DNA from: Chlorocebus sabaeus
Taxonomy: Eukaryota; Chordata; Mammalia; Primates; Cercopithecidae
Length of the DNA stretch: 64,000 nucleotides
NCBI RefSeq assembly: GCF_047675955.1
Contig: NC_132916.1
Location: forward strand, 65,403,481-65,467,480
Reading direction: 5' to 3'
Part shown: one piece after another, positions 34,734-45,955 of the stretch
How positions within the stretch are numbered: the stretch's first letter is position 1
How the letters are laid out: every line of letters begins with the position of its first letter
Position numbers and translations under genes: made by a program
The notes under the pieces: generated by a model
What the model was told of the DNA's origin: nothing
Database searches by the model: none
Seen by the model: the letters and a program-made list of their open reading frames with translations, nothing else

Positions 34734-36659
34734 CTTAAAAGATGGTGACGATTTGGCTACAGCCATTCAAGCTAGTCCACAAAATGCAAAACTGATTCAG
34801 AGGCTGTGAAGGGCTTAATTTTACTGTGGTTCTTATCTAGATATGAGGAGTTAATTTTAGAGAAACCCTCTCACTTCCCTTAATGCCTTTGGCCAGAATT
34901 TGTTTACATGCCTGTTTCTGATCATGTGGTCGCAAATGGTTTACAATTATTATGTTGTCCATATTCTTGTTGTCTGCTGTTACATGGACATTGATGAATC
35001 AAATACAATATATGGTATTAAAATCGGAAATCTTTGAACTTTGGGCTGGGAATTTATTTTTTGAGTTCTTGTTTGAAAGAGAAAAAGTTATTAATTGTTA
35101 AAACACACATTAGAATAAAAACATAAATATAAACTTTTAACCACCATTGTTTCTATTGACTTCATTATTGGATTTTACTTCTATTCTGAAATAAAAAGAG
35201 AGTTGGCTTTAATGCTGGTGTAAAAATAATAAGCTGTCATTTCCCAAAGTTTTAGAATTTTAATTCTGTTTTGTGGTGTTGAGTCATTCCTAATGACCTT
35301 TCATATTACAAATGCAGCAAATATTCCAATAAACAAACTGGGCATCTGCACTTTGACTCATAAAATAATAAAAGTCAGAGGAAATTCTGAGATTAAAATG
35401 TAATTTATCTAAAATTCTGATAGAAATTTAACCTTTGGGTCATTTAAAAATAGCCAAAACCATTTAATGTCTCCTTTTTATTATTAAATATATTTCATCT
35501 TATAGTTCACAAACAAGTTTATGTTTAAAATATCATTTTTAAATTTAATCTATTTAATCGATTTACTATCTAAACTGCTTTGCTTCTTTTAGGAAGTTTC
35601 TAAGAAAAACAGGAAGTTGGCATTAGTAGATTCATCATTGAGCACAGTGTATGAAAGCTTGGTTATCGTCTAAAGCTGAATGATTAACAGACATGAGTTT
35701 TTCCTATACTCTAGCAATATAAATAAATGGTAAAAATAGTGTCTCATGATTTTGACAGTTGCTTCTGTTAATTAACAATTTATAATTTCACATGAGTAAA
35801 TATTTTGGCTATTTAAGTTCTGTTGTTCACCTCTGTATCCATCTCTTGAAAATCTTTCCTAATGCTTTAAATGAATACATCTGAATAAAATAAATAAACC
35901 AGAAAAAAAATCCCAAGGATCAAACCGTAAAATACATTTGTATATTAATAGTAAATAAGAAAAAAGCATTCCGAAAGCATGTAATTTGTATAGAACACTG
36001 TAGAATAGTGTGCTTCATGCCATTTTATGTAATCTAGCAGAGATAAGCAGTCATAGGTCCAAAGGTGTTAACATGGCCAGAAGATGGTGAGCGGACTGCA
36101 ACAAAAACACAGGATGGTGAAAATTTTTCTTACACTTTAGTCAATTCATGAAATCTACTTTCCCACCATTCTATTTCCTTAACATGTTCAGTTTCTAAAT
36201 TTCCAGTTTAGTGAAAGGCATGTTTTAATAGAGTAGATTAACTTTGTTCCATGTACCTCAATGATGAAAATTAGAACATGTTCCTCTTTATCAAATAGTA
36301 GAAACATATTTGGATGCTGCTGAAGTCAAATATTTAGTGAACATAAAATTTGTCATGATTTACAACTACATTATAGAAAAACAGGATTTCAGCAAGCCAT
36401 TACAAATTGTCCTAGAAGGGTTTGGAAGTCAGACATTAAATCAATCTTAAAATGAGTTGGGAAGTACAAGATTAGGTCAATGTAAAAAAATACTCTTACT
36501 ATAGCGCTAGTTGGAGTTGTTATATTGGCAAGTTGGCAGAGAACTGAGAAATATAAATTATATACCACTGATTTTTATTATTAGTGGCTGATACCCTCTA
36601 TAAATTTGCCACAAACACAAAATCAGTCAATATTGAACCATTGTTCCTAGGGGAAATAC
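34734..36659. other. AT-rich single-copy DNA, no gene seen
   Basis: No repeat or coding region recognised. Confidence 0.45.
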
Positions 36660-37240
36660 AGGTTATGGTCCCTCAAGCCTCTGGTTACAAAATTTTTATC
36701 AGCTGATTAATGTAATACATGACCTTGTTTATTTGTGTGTCTCTTTGTCTAAAGACAACTTATTTAATATATATTGTTGATTTATAAACATTGACCTTAT
36801 GTCTACAGCCCTGTAGCTCATTCTAGAAAGAAGGTAAGCTAACACATGTATTTTCTCCATGAGGCACATTCTTTTGCCTTCCTGTGTTTAGGAAAAAGGG
36901 CCATAGTTTATCAGTATCCTTGGGGGACATTTTAAGCAGTGAAATCACCAATAAAAAGCAAAAAAAAAAAAAAAAAAAAAAAAAAAGCCTAAAGTATGGC
37001 ACTAAACAGATCACGAAAGGACACTTGTTTATTGTTTGTGAGCTGAAAAAAGAAAGCAAGATATCATTTTGACCTCAGCTGGAAATGCGCTTGTTGGACA
37101 ATTCACATTTTTTACTACACTGGACATATCTGTTTATATCCACAAAATTGATTTTTGTATTACAAAATGTTTTACCAAGTAGGCAGCTTCACAAATAGGG
37201 AATTTGTAAGCAATGAGGATTAACCTGTACATAAAAGAGA
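36660..37240 (+). mobile_element. Possible old DNA-transposon relic (Tigger-like)
   Basis: Text such as CCTCAAGCCTCTGGTTACAAAA, GACCTTATGTCTACAGCCCTG, TTTAAGCAGTGAAATCACC and CTAAAGTATGGCACTAAACAG reads like an interspersed repeat I have met before, ending near GATTAACCTGTACAT. I believe it is the noncoding end of a mariner/Tigger-type element but cannot name it. A 27-A run at 36960-36986 interrupts it. Confidence 0.35.
36960..36986. repeat. Poly(A) tract, 27 A
   Basis: Follows AATAAAAAGC directly. It could be mistaken for a retroposon tail, but similar text continues on both sides, so slippage growth within an older repeat is more likely. Confidence 0.9.
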
Positions 37241-37427
37241 GGCAGAAAAAAGTCATAATTTTTAACCTCCAAATTTTTAAATTCAAACTCATTACTACTA
37301 CCAAAGATTTACAAACAGATTATTTACAATTCAGCAACAATGCAGAAAAACAAAAATCACTCTATGTATTGCTCCACTTGCATGGACTTAAACCCCTATG
37401 CAGAGCTTAGCCAAGGTGATTTGAAAA

Positions 37428-37582
37428 CTCAGGTTTTCAAACTTTAGCATGCATCAGATTCATCCAAAGGCCTTATTAAAAAACAGACGGTGACACCCCA
37501 TTCCCAGGTCTAGCCTGGGGCTTGAAAATTTGTACTAGCCAGGTGACAGTGATATTCAGGAACTATATTTTGAGAACCACTG
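37428..37582 (+). mobile_element. MER5A (hAT-Charlie MITE)
   Basis: Opens CAGGTTTTCAAACTTTAGCATGC and closes TTTTGAGAACCACTG, the two ends of MER5A, a nonautonomous hAT-Charlie element. The interior (CCATTCCCAGGTCTAG, GGTGACAGTGATATTCAGG) fits the consensus with small losses. It is ancient and inactive. Confidence 0.88.
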
Positions 37583-39009
37583 GATTAGATCAAGTGTAGA
37601 TCAGGAAGACCTTGTAAATCTACAGGACTTTGGCTCAAAAGAGACTGCATGGGCCTCTTTGGCCCTGTTCCTTTAGCTTCACACCTCTCATGAGATTGTG
37701 TTGCCCTCATGTCAAATATAAGAAAGTTAAGTAAAAATAAAGGAAAGGTCTGCAAAATAAAGAGCTATTCTATTTCAGTCTTGGAGCAGAATCCACCATC
37801 TCTAGGTTTCCCCAGTGCATGGGGCTTGTGTCACTTGGATGGTAGCCCAATTTTACTATATTAGACTCGTGGTGGTGCTGAGAAATAGTCCAAAAAGGAA
37901 ATGAAATTTCAAAGTTACTAAATAGTGGGAATTCAAAGCTGAAGAAAAGCCAAAATTAATATGCCATATGAACTCAAGAGGCTTTAAACTCTCTTGGATA
38001 CATTAACATTTCTAGTCCTAAATGTCCTAACACTAAGGACTTTATAATAGTTCTCAGTTTAAGGAGTTGTTGAAACACAGACTGCAGTTCTCATACTCAG
38101 GTATAAGAGGGTACATAAAAGTGCCCTCATATTATATTATTATTTTACCTTGGAAACATCAACAATTCAATTAAAAAGATTCCTACAAAGAAATCATTAG
38201 TGCACATAATGTCAATACTGGAATTCCAAGCGAATAACAAGAAAATAGCTTATTTTATATTCTCAGAACATTCTCAATAAAGACTTTCTATGTCCTAGAG
38301 CAAAAAATGTGATGTGCAACCCCTTTTGGAATGTCTATTTCTTTTTAAACGAAACTGATGTATGATTAGCAATATAGTATTACATATGATTTTTTAAAAA
38401 TATTATCTTTTATAGGTCAAAGCCGGAAGTGTACAAAGTATTACATGATTTTATTAGTATGGTTAGTTTTATAAAAATAGATTTGCAATATATAAAGAAA
38501 TCATTAAAATCTTTTATGATGAATGGAAAGAGATGAGAAGAATCTGTAGGAGGTTCTCTGCTTATCAAGTGTCAAAATGTTTATAAGAATGGTCAAATCT
38601 GAAGACACTGTCAGGGTTTTTTAAGTATTTCAAATACACTCAAATTTTTAGAACGCACAATTGGCAAATGTCTTTTGTAGCCTATATCAGTGGCGTTTGT
38701 TCACTAGTTTTACTGTAGAAGTGTCTAGAATGTACTTCTAAAGACAAACTATGGAGTTTGAAGAACAGACAAAACATATTTCTGGCGGGACATGGGAATC
38801 TCAAGTTCTGGGCTTCAGCTGCTTGTTCTGGTTATTTTACTTGGGCTGTTTTTTTCTGTCTGACCAGGATGACAAATTTCCTAAGAGCCTTCTATCACAT
38901 TAATAGCAGAGAACCTGAGTCAGACTGCATGCATTTAAAAACCACTTCTGACTTTTACTTTATGTTTATCTCAAATCAGTTTATTTACATGTTTCTATCT
39001 CATTCTCTT
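37583..39009. other. Single-copy DNA, no gene seen
   Basis: The 104-codon frame at 38758-39072 overlaps the MIR fragment that follows and has no recognised domain. Nothing else supported. Confidence 0.4.
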
Positions 39010-39095
39010 TACCTGCAAATTGTGGATGATAGATCGTACTTTGCAGGGATTAGAAAAGTACCTAGTATATAAATAATACTCAATATCTATTAGTA
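39010..39095 (+). mobile_element. MIR SINE fragment
   Basis: TTACCTGCAAATTGTGGATGATAG ... TACTTTGCAGGGATTAG ... GTACCTAGTATATAAATAATACTCAATA matches the MIR 3' half in order, with a small deletion. Confidence 0.65.
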
Positions 39096-40367
39096 TGGTT
39101 CTATTTTATTTTGTCACAAATTGATTAATATTTGTTTTTTTTCCTTGTTTTTTCAAATATCCAGTTTCAGATAACTATCAATCTTAATTCCCAAAATAAT
39201 GGATTAAATTATTTCTCTTGAAGAAAGAAGGGAAAAAAATCTGCTCAGGCCATATATCTTTCCCCCAAGTGAACTTTCTAATTTTCTCTGTAAGTTTGGG
39301 TAAGTTGATTTTTCACAGCACTGTTATAGGAACCATTTATTGCACAGCAGAGTATTCATGGAGCAGTTCAGCTTCTAGTGCTATTAGGGTCTCCAAATTA
39401 CAAGTCACTATAACTGTGACAGTGCACCTGCCAAACACTTGGCCTGCTAAATTACCTAGATCCTCTTCCTCCAATAGAATATAAATAATTTTATAATAGT
39501 TTGAAGAAAATAAAAGCACTTGTTTTTTTACCGGAGTCAATCTGACAAAGGTAATTTTGTCTATTACAGGGTTTTGCCTTCAATCTGAACCGCTCATAGA
39601 GCTATGTCATTGGAAGTTAATATTATGCCAACAAAGTCAATTTAAAGTGGTAGTTGTGTAGCAAACTCACCCAAGAACCTATAGGTACCAAGAGTTGGCA
39701 TGAAAAATACTACAGAATAAAAAGATATGTAAAATTATCCTAATGACTCAGAAAAAGATAAACAGTTCTGTGGGTTATTTTATTAAAGGAATAAAAAAAA
39801 AATGATGGACTAGCATCACAAATAAAATATAAATATACCTAGACTGTGAAATAAAAGAAGAGACCCCTAAAGAGAAATCAGAATAAGGTGAAAAGACAGC
39901 TGGTTAAGTTTAAATGAAAAATGTAGAATAACAGAAAGATTGTAAATAATTAAAAATATAGTATTTTGTTTAAATTGCGTGTGGGGAGCAGAAAATTAAA
40001 ATACAGACATGGCCAAAAATCCTGTCAGTAATGTAAGGTAGAGAAAGTAGATAAATATTAAAATAATGAAAACATTAAAATGTAATTATGAGTGCCACAA
40101 AATGAAGACCCACGCTAAGCACTGTAGGTGCTCTGAGAAATAAAAATATTTGAAAGAGAAGTATCTTTAAATCTTTGATCAGTGTGCAATCATAAAGATC
40201 TTTTTCAAATTATTTTGTAATAATCTCTAGTTAAATTGTATTGTAGCAACAGTATGAATTGGGTAATTATATGTTATGGAAATATTAAGGTTCATTTGAT
40301 GGGCTAGTATATGGGCAACTTACAGAAATACTAGAAGTGTGGTGAAAAGAAGGGGTAATATTGGTAT
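39096..40367. other. AT-rich single-copy DNA, no gene seen
   Basis: Overlapping plus and minus frames at 39218-39540 mark a local stop-poor stretch but share no recognised domain. No repeat was identified. Confidence 0.4.
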
Positions 40368-40470
40368 TAGCCACCTTTGTGCAGGATCTGCCTGTGCCAG
40401 ACATTGTCCTGAGTACTTCACACACACTGAAATATTCAATTTTCAAAACAATGCTAACCCTCAAAATAGC
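40368..40470 (-). mobile_element. MIR SINE, first half (split by LTR)
   Basis: CTGTGCCAGACATTGTCCTGAG and TTCAATTTTCAAAACAATGC follow the antisense MIR order. The element is cut by the LTR at 40471 and resumes at 40965. Confidence 0.75.
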
Positions 40471-40964
40471 AATATTAGGGTTCTCTAGAGAGCAAGAACA
40501 AACAGGAGATATACAGATATGTATATCTAGAATGAGATTTATTGTAAGGAATTGGCTTATGTGATTAAGGAGGCAGAAAATTCCTATAGTCCACCCTCTA
40601 TAAGCTGGAGACCCAGGAAAGGTTGTGGAATAAATTCCAGCCTGGATCTGAAGGCCTGAGGACCAGGAGTTCTCATGATGTAAGTTCTAGTTCAAGGGCA
40701 GAAGAAGACCAATGTCTCAGCTCCAACAGTCTGGCAGAGAGAGAAAATTCACCCTTCCTTTGCCTTTTTGCTCTATTCAAACCCTCAGCAAGTTGGAAGA
40801 TGCCCACTCACACTGGGGATGGCCAGCTGCTTTACTCAGTCCACTAATTCAAATGCCCAGTCCTGCCAGAAACACCCTCATTGACACACTCAGAAATAAT
40901 GTCTAACCAAATATGTAAGCATCTTGAAACCAGTCAAGTTGGCATATATGATTAGCCATCACAA
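40471..40964 (-). mobile_element. Solo LTR (ERVL-like), antisense, inside MIR
   Basis: Plus-strand order TTAGGGTTCTCTAGAGAGCA, GAGATTTATTGTAAGGAATTGG, GCTGGAGACCCAGGAAAG, GGCCTGAGGACCAGGAG, TCTCAGCTCCAACAGTC, GAAACACCCTCATTGACACA, CAGTCAAGTTGGCATATATG, ATTAGCCATCACA is that of a well-known mammalian LTR in antisense. I recognise it as an LTR but not its subfamily. The flanking MIR halves show where it landed. Confidence 0.8.
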
Positions 40965-41100
40965 ACACTTACATTTCAGATGAGGAAACTAAAGAAAAGA
41001 TACGATAAGAAATTTGAGTAAGGACTGCTTAGCTTATGAATGGAAGAAGCTTGAATTTGTACCTGGCCTCTTGGGCTCCATCATTCATCCCTTCTGATCA
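40965..41100 (-). mobile_element. MIR SINE, second half
   Basis: TTACATTTCAGATGAGGAAAC starts where the first half stopped (the MIR 'CATTTTACAGATGAGGAAAC' box) and the text runs on through TTGAATTTGTACCTGGC. Together the two halves make one nearly complete antisense MIR. Confidence 0.8.
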
Positions 41101-41144
41101 GCACTTGCACAAAATATTATAAGAGGGCATGCATTTTTCTATAG

Positions 41145-41218
41145 CATCCTCTGGCATCTGAAAGAATGTCTGACACATAGTAAGCCCTCACTAAATGTTT
41201 TCAGAATGAATAAATACA
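41145..41218 (+). mobile_element. MIR-type 3' fragment
   Basis: GTCTGACACATAGTAAGCCCTCAC followed by TAAATGTTTTCAGAATGAATAAA matches the 3' end shared by MIR and L2. Short and diverged. Confidence 0.7.
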
Positions 41219-41424
41219 TATTTTTACAACAACCTCATGATTATATTTTGAACAATTTATTTCACTTGCATAATCAATTATGAATGTCAAAACACTGAAA
41301 AATTGTACCCCTCACAAATTCTGTATACATTTGAACAGATTTTGTTTTGTATATTTGGTGCTTTATTAACAAATGGCATAGAAGTTTGTGACTATGAAGT
41401 TTTCCATTAGTTGTTCCTTTTATC

Positions 41425-41441
41425 AAAGAGATTGATGTCTC
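41425..41441. repeat. Target-site duplication of L1 (left)
   Basis: AAAGAGATTGATGTCTC, repeated without change at 44929-44945. The L1 lies exactly between them. Confidence 0.95.
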
Positions 41442-44400
41442 GCACCACATCACACTTATTCCAAAATTGATCACATAATTGGAAGTAAAGCACTCCTCAG
41501 CAAATGTACAAGAACAGAAATTATAACAAACTGTCTCTCAGACCACAGTGCCATCAAACTAGAACTCAGAACTAAGAAACTCAATCAAAACTGCTCAACT
41601 ACATGGAAACTGAACAATCTGCTCCTGAATGACTACTGGGTACATAACGAAATGAAGGCAGATAATGATGTTCTTTGAAACCAATGAGAACAAAGATACA
41701 ACATATCAGAATCTCTGGGACACATTTAAAGCAGTGTGTAGAGGGAAATTTATAGCACTAAATGCCCACAAGAGAAAGTAGGAAAGATCTAAAATTGACA
41801 CTCTAACATCACAATTAAAAGAACTAGAGAAGCAAGCGCAAACACATTTGAAAGCTAGCAGAAGGCAAGAAATAACTAAGATCAGAGCAGAACTGAAGGA
41901 GATAGAGACACAAAAAACTCTCCAAAAAACCAATGAATCCAGGAGTTGGTTTTTTGAAAAGATCAACAAAATTGACAGACCGCTAGAGAGACTCATAAAG
42001 AAGAAAGAGAGAAGAATCAAATAGACACAATAAAAAATGATAAAGGGGATATCACCACCAACCCCACAGAAATACAAACTACCATCAGAGGATACTATAA
42101 ACACCTCTACGCAAATAAACTAGAAAATCTAGAAGAAATGGATAATTTCCTGGACACTTACACTCTTCCAAGACTAAACCAGGAAGAAGTTGAATCCCTG
42201 AATAGACCAATAGCAGGCTCTGAAATTGAGGCAATAATTAATAGCCTACCAACCAAAAAAAGTCCAGGACCAGATGGATTCACAGCTGAATTCTACCAGA
42301 GGCACAAGGAGGAGTTGGTACCATTCCTTCTGAAACTATTCCAATCAATTGAAAAAGAGGGAATCCTCCCTAACTCATTTTATGAGGCCAACATCATCCT
42401 GATACCAAAGCCTGGCAGAGACACAACAAAAAAAGAGAATTTTAGACCAATATCCCTGATGAACATTGATGCAAAAATCCTCAATAAAATACTGGCAAAC
42501 CGGATTCAGCAGCACATCAAAAAGCTTATCCACCATGATCAAGTGGGCTTCATCCCTGGGATGCAAGGCTGGTTCAACATTCGCAAATCAATAAACATAA
42601 TCCAGCATATAAACAGAACCAAAGACAAGAACCACATCATTATCTCAATAGATGCAGAAAAGGCTTTTGACAAAATTCAACAGCCCTTCATGCTAAAAAC
42701 GCTCAATAAATTCGGTATTGATGGAACGTACCTCAAAATAATAAGAGCTATTTATGACATACCCACAGCCAATATCATACTGAATGGGCAAAAACTGGAA
42801 ACATTCCTTTGAAAACTGGCACAAGACAGGGATGCCCTCTCTCACCACTCCTATTCAACATAGTGTTGGAAGTTCTGGCTAGGGCAATCAGGCAAGAGAA
42901 AGAAATCAAGGGGATTCAGTTAGGAAAAGAAGAAGTCAAATTGTCCCTCTTTGCAGATGACATGATTGTATATTTAGAAAACCCCATTGTCTCAGCCCAA
43001 AACCTCCTTAAGCTGATAAGCAATTTCAGCAAAGTCTCAGGATACAAAATTAATGTGCAAAAATCACAAGCATTCTTATACACCAGTAACAGACAAACAG
43101 AGAGCCAAACCAGGAATGAACTTCCATTCACAATTGCTTCAAAGAGAATAAAATACCTAGGAATCCAACTTACAAGGGATGTAAAGGACCCCTTCAAGGA
43201 GAACTACAAACCACTGCTCAGTGAAATAAAAGAGGACACAAACAAATGGAAGAACATACCATGCTCATGGATAGGGAGAATCAATATCATGAAAATGGCC
43301 ATACTGCCCAAGATTATTTATAGATTCAATGCCATCCCCATCAAGCTACCAATGAGTTTCTTCACAGAATTGGAAAAAACTGCTTTAAAGTTCATATGGA
43401 ACCAAAAAAGAGCCCGCATCTCCAAGACAATCCTAAGTCAAAAGAACAAAGCTGGAGGCATCATGCTACCTGACTTCAAACTATACTACAAGGCTACAGT
43501 AACCAAAACAGCATAGCACTGGTACCAAAACAGAGATATAGACCAATGGAACAGAACAGAGTCCTCAGAAATAATACCACACATCTACAGCCATCTGATC
43601 TTTGACAAACCTGAGAGAAACAAGAAATGGGGAAAGGATTCCCTATTTAATAAATGGTGCTGGGAAAATTGGCTAGCCATAAGTAGAAAGCTGAAACTGG
43701 ATCCTTTCCTTACTCCTTATATGAAAATTAATTCAAGATGGATTAGAGACTTAAATGTTAGACCTAATACCATAAAAACCCTAGAGGAAAACCTAGGTAG
43801 TACCATTCTGGACATAGGCATGGGCAAAGACTTCATGTCTAAAACACCAAAAGCAACGGCAACAAAAGCCAAAATTGACAAATGGGATCTCATTAAACTA
43901 AAGAGCTTCTGCACAGCAAAAAAAAACTACCATCAGAGTGAACAGGCAACCTACAGAATGGGAGAAAATTTTTGCAATCTACTCATCTGACAAAGGGCTA
44001 ATATCCAGAACCTACAAAGATCTCAAACAAATTCACAAGAAAAAAACAAACAACCCCATCAAAAAGTGGGCAAAGGATATGAACAGACATTTCTCAAAAG
44101 AAGACATTCATACAGCCAACAGACACATGAAAAACTGCTCATCATCACTGGCCATCAGAGAAATGCAAATCAAAACCACAATGAGATACCATCTCACACC
44201 AGTTAGAATGGTGATCATTAAAAAGTCAGGAAACAACAGGTGCTGGAGAGGATGTGGAGAAATAGGAACACTTTTACACTGTTGGTGGGATTGTAAACTA
44301 GTTCAACCATTATGGAAAACAGTATGGCGATTCCTCAAGGATCTAGAACTAGATGTACCATATGACCCAGCCATCCCATTACTGGGTATATACCCAAAGG

Positions 44401-44681
44401 ATTATAAATCATGCTGCTATGAAGACACACGCACACATATGTTTATTGCGGCACTATTCACAATAGCAAAGACTTGGAATGAACCCAAATGTCCATCAGT
44501 GACAGACTGGATTAAGAAAATGTGGCACATATACACCATGGAATACTATGCAGCCATAAAAAAGGACGAGTTTGTGTCCTTTGTAGGGACATGGATGCAG
44601 CTGGAAACCATCATTCTCAGCAAACTATCACAAGAACAGAAAACCAAGCACCGCATGTTCTCACTCATAGGTGGGAACTGA
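41442..44681 (+). pseudogene. L1 ORF2p remnant, broken
   Basis: ORF2p is the L1 endonuclease/reverse transcriptase. Visible parts: the endonuclease end with its Ser-Asp-His box near 41541; the RT in two frames (42138-42812 and 42809-43516) with the catalytic Phe-Ala-Asp-Asp at 42950-42961; and a C-terminal cysteine motif (codons from 44241, pattern CxxxC...HxxxxC) before the natural stop at 44679-44681. Breaks: a TAG at 41779-41781 where the family has Gln, a frame change near 42000, a frame change at about 42810, a TAG at 43514-43516 where the family has Trp, and a frame change near 43920. Several fit C-to-T or G-to-A decay and small indels. No functional protein can result. Confidence 0.93.
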
Positions 44682-44736
44682 ACAATGAGATCACTTGGAC
44701 TCGGGAAGGGGAACATCACACACAGGGGCCTATCAT

Positions 44737-44759
44737 GGGGAGGGGGGAGGGGGGAGGGA
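44737..44759 (+). repeat. G-rich polypurine tract in L1 3' UTR
   Basis: Four runs of G (4, 6, 6 and 3 bases) separated by single A residues. This conserved part of L1 3' UTRs can form a G-quadruplex on the plus strand. Confidence 0.85.
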
Positions 44760-44928
44760 TTGCATTGGGAGTTATACCTGACGTAAATGACGAAATGATG
44801 GGTGCTGACGAGTTGATGGGTGCAGCACACCAACATGGCACAAGTGTACATATGTAACAAACCTGCACGCTATGCACATGTACCCTAGAACTTAAAGTAT
44901 AATAATAATAAAAAATAAAATTAAAAAA

Positions 44929-44945
44929 AAAGAGATTGATGTCTC
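44929..44945. repeat. Target-site duplication of L1 (right)
   Basis: Exact copy of 41425-41441, directly after the A-rich L1 tail. Confidence 0.95.
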
Positions 44946-45404
44946 AAAATTTAATTTTAGAGAAATAAATTGCCATCATTGATTTTACTTTATCTTTATC
45001 CTAATTTGTCTTAGTTTATTTTTTCATTATTAAATTTCTTTTTAAATTACTTGCACATTTCTTTTAAGAAACATATTATTTGACTCTGGTTTTAACCTAA
45101 CCTATAGCCTTCAGCCTAAACCATACGTCTTAACTAATGTGTGTCTGTTGCATATTGGTATATTTCAAATAATTTATTTCTCTTTCTCTTTTTTAAGGTA
45201 TTATTTTTGTACATTGTTGTCTCCTTTTTAACACTATCTTTGACATAAAATTTATTTCTATTAATAGCTAACTTAGCACTTAAGGAATACAAATAGAAAC
45301 ATTTCTATAATTATTAAAGTGTAAAACAGATGTATAATAGCTTGATTTTTCCCTAAAGGAACTTAGCAAAATTGAACTATCCTATTTCCCAGTGTCTACT
45401 TCTT
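44946..45404. other. AT-rich single-copy DNA, no gene seen
   Basis: Nothing recognised. It is the continuation of the sequence interrupted by the L1 insertion. Confidence 0.45.
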
Positions 45405-45745
45405 ATTATTTTTTTTTATTTTTTATTTTATTTTATTTTATTTTTTTATTTTTTTTTGAGGCGGAGTCTTCACTCTGTCGCCCAGGCTGGAGTGCAGTGG
45501 CACCATCTCGGCTCACTGCAAGCTCCGCCTCCCGGGTTCGGGCCATTCTCCTGCCTCAGCCTCCGGAGTAGCTGGGACTACAGGCGCCCGCCACCGCGCC
45601 CGGCTAATTTTTTGTATTTTGTATTTTAGTAGAGACGGTGTTTCACCATTTTAGCCAGGATGGTCTCGATCTCCTGACCTCGTGATCCGCCCGCCTCGGC
45701 CTCCCAAAGTGCAGGGATTACAGGCGTGAGCCACCGCGCCCGGCC
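45405..45745 (-). mobile_element. AluY, antisense, with TTTTA tail
   Basis: Full-length young Alu. The tail (45405-45457) is a mix of T and TTTTA units. The body keeps most CpGs (CTCTGTCGCCCAGG, CCGCCTCCCGGG, CACCGCGCCCGGC) and AluY wording. A small duplication TTTGTATTTTGTATTTTAG sits in the linker. The end is CCGCGCCCGGCC. Confidence 0.95.
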
Positions 45746-45892
45746 CTTATTTTTGTTAAAGTACTAAGGTTATATCTTGAAATTAATATTTTGCATATTT
45801 TCTGCTCAGAAATTCATCCATCTTTTCCATTAGGCATCTATTTTCCTCTAGAAGTATTCACCTACTGTAGGAGGGCTTCAAAACAAAAAAAG

Positions 45893-45893
<1 letters not shown>

Positions 45894-45955
<62 letters not shown>
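45894..45955. repeat. (TC)n(TA)n compound microsatellite
   Basis: About 23 TC units with one TG interruption, followed by seven TA units. The 86-codon plus frame over it encodes Ser/Leu runs from the repeat and is not a gene. Confidence 0.95.

Larger units (their letters stand above)
41442..44928 (+). mobile_element. L1PA-type LINE-1, 5'-truncated
   Basis: About 3.5 kb of primate L1: the end of the ORF2 endonuclease, the whole reverse transcriptase, the C-terminal region, the 3' UTR and an A-rich tail (AATAATAATAAAAAATAAAATT...). ORF1 and the 5' UTR promoter are gone, as in ordinary 5'-truncated insertions. The 17-bp target duplication is perfect. The 3' UTR has the usual polypurine block (44737-44759). 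The age looks intermediate, as ORF2 holds several breaks but sequence is still close to consensus. It cannot move, and it has no promoter of its own. Confidence 0.96.

Noticed and set aside
36960..36986. Poly(A) tail of a processed pseudogene (AATAAA directly upstream)
   Set aside because: Similar repeat-like text continues on both sides, and no mRNA-like body ending here was recognised.
41706..42104. 132-codon minus-strand frame
   Set aside because: It is the antisense shadow of L1 ORF2 between the endonuclease and RT regions.
42138..44681. Large frames (224, 235 and 247 codons) that could be taken as genes
   Set aside because: They are consecutive pieces of one L1 ORF2 broken by stops and frame changes, not host genes.
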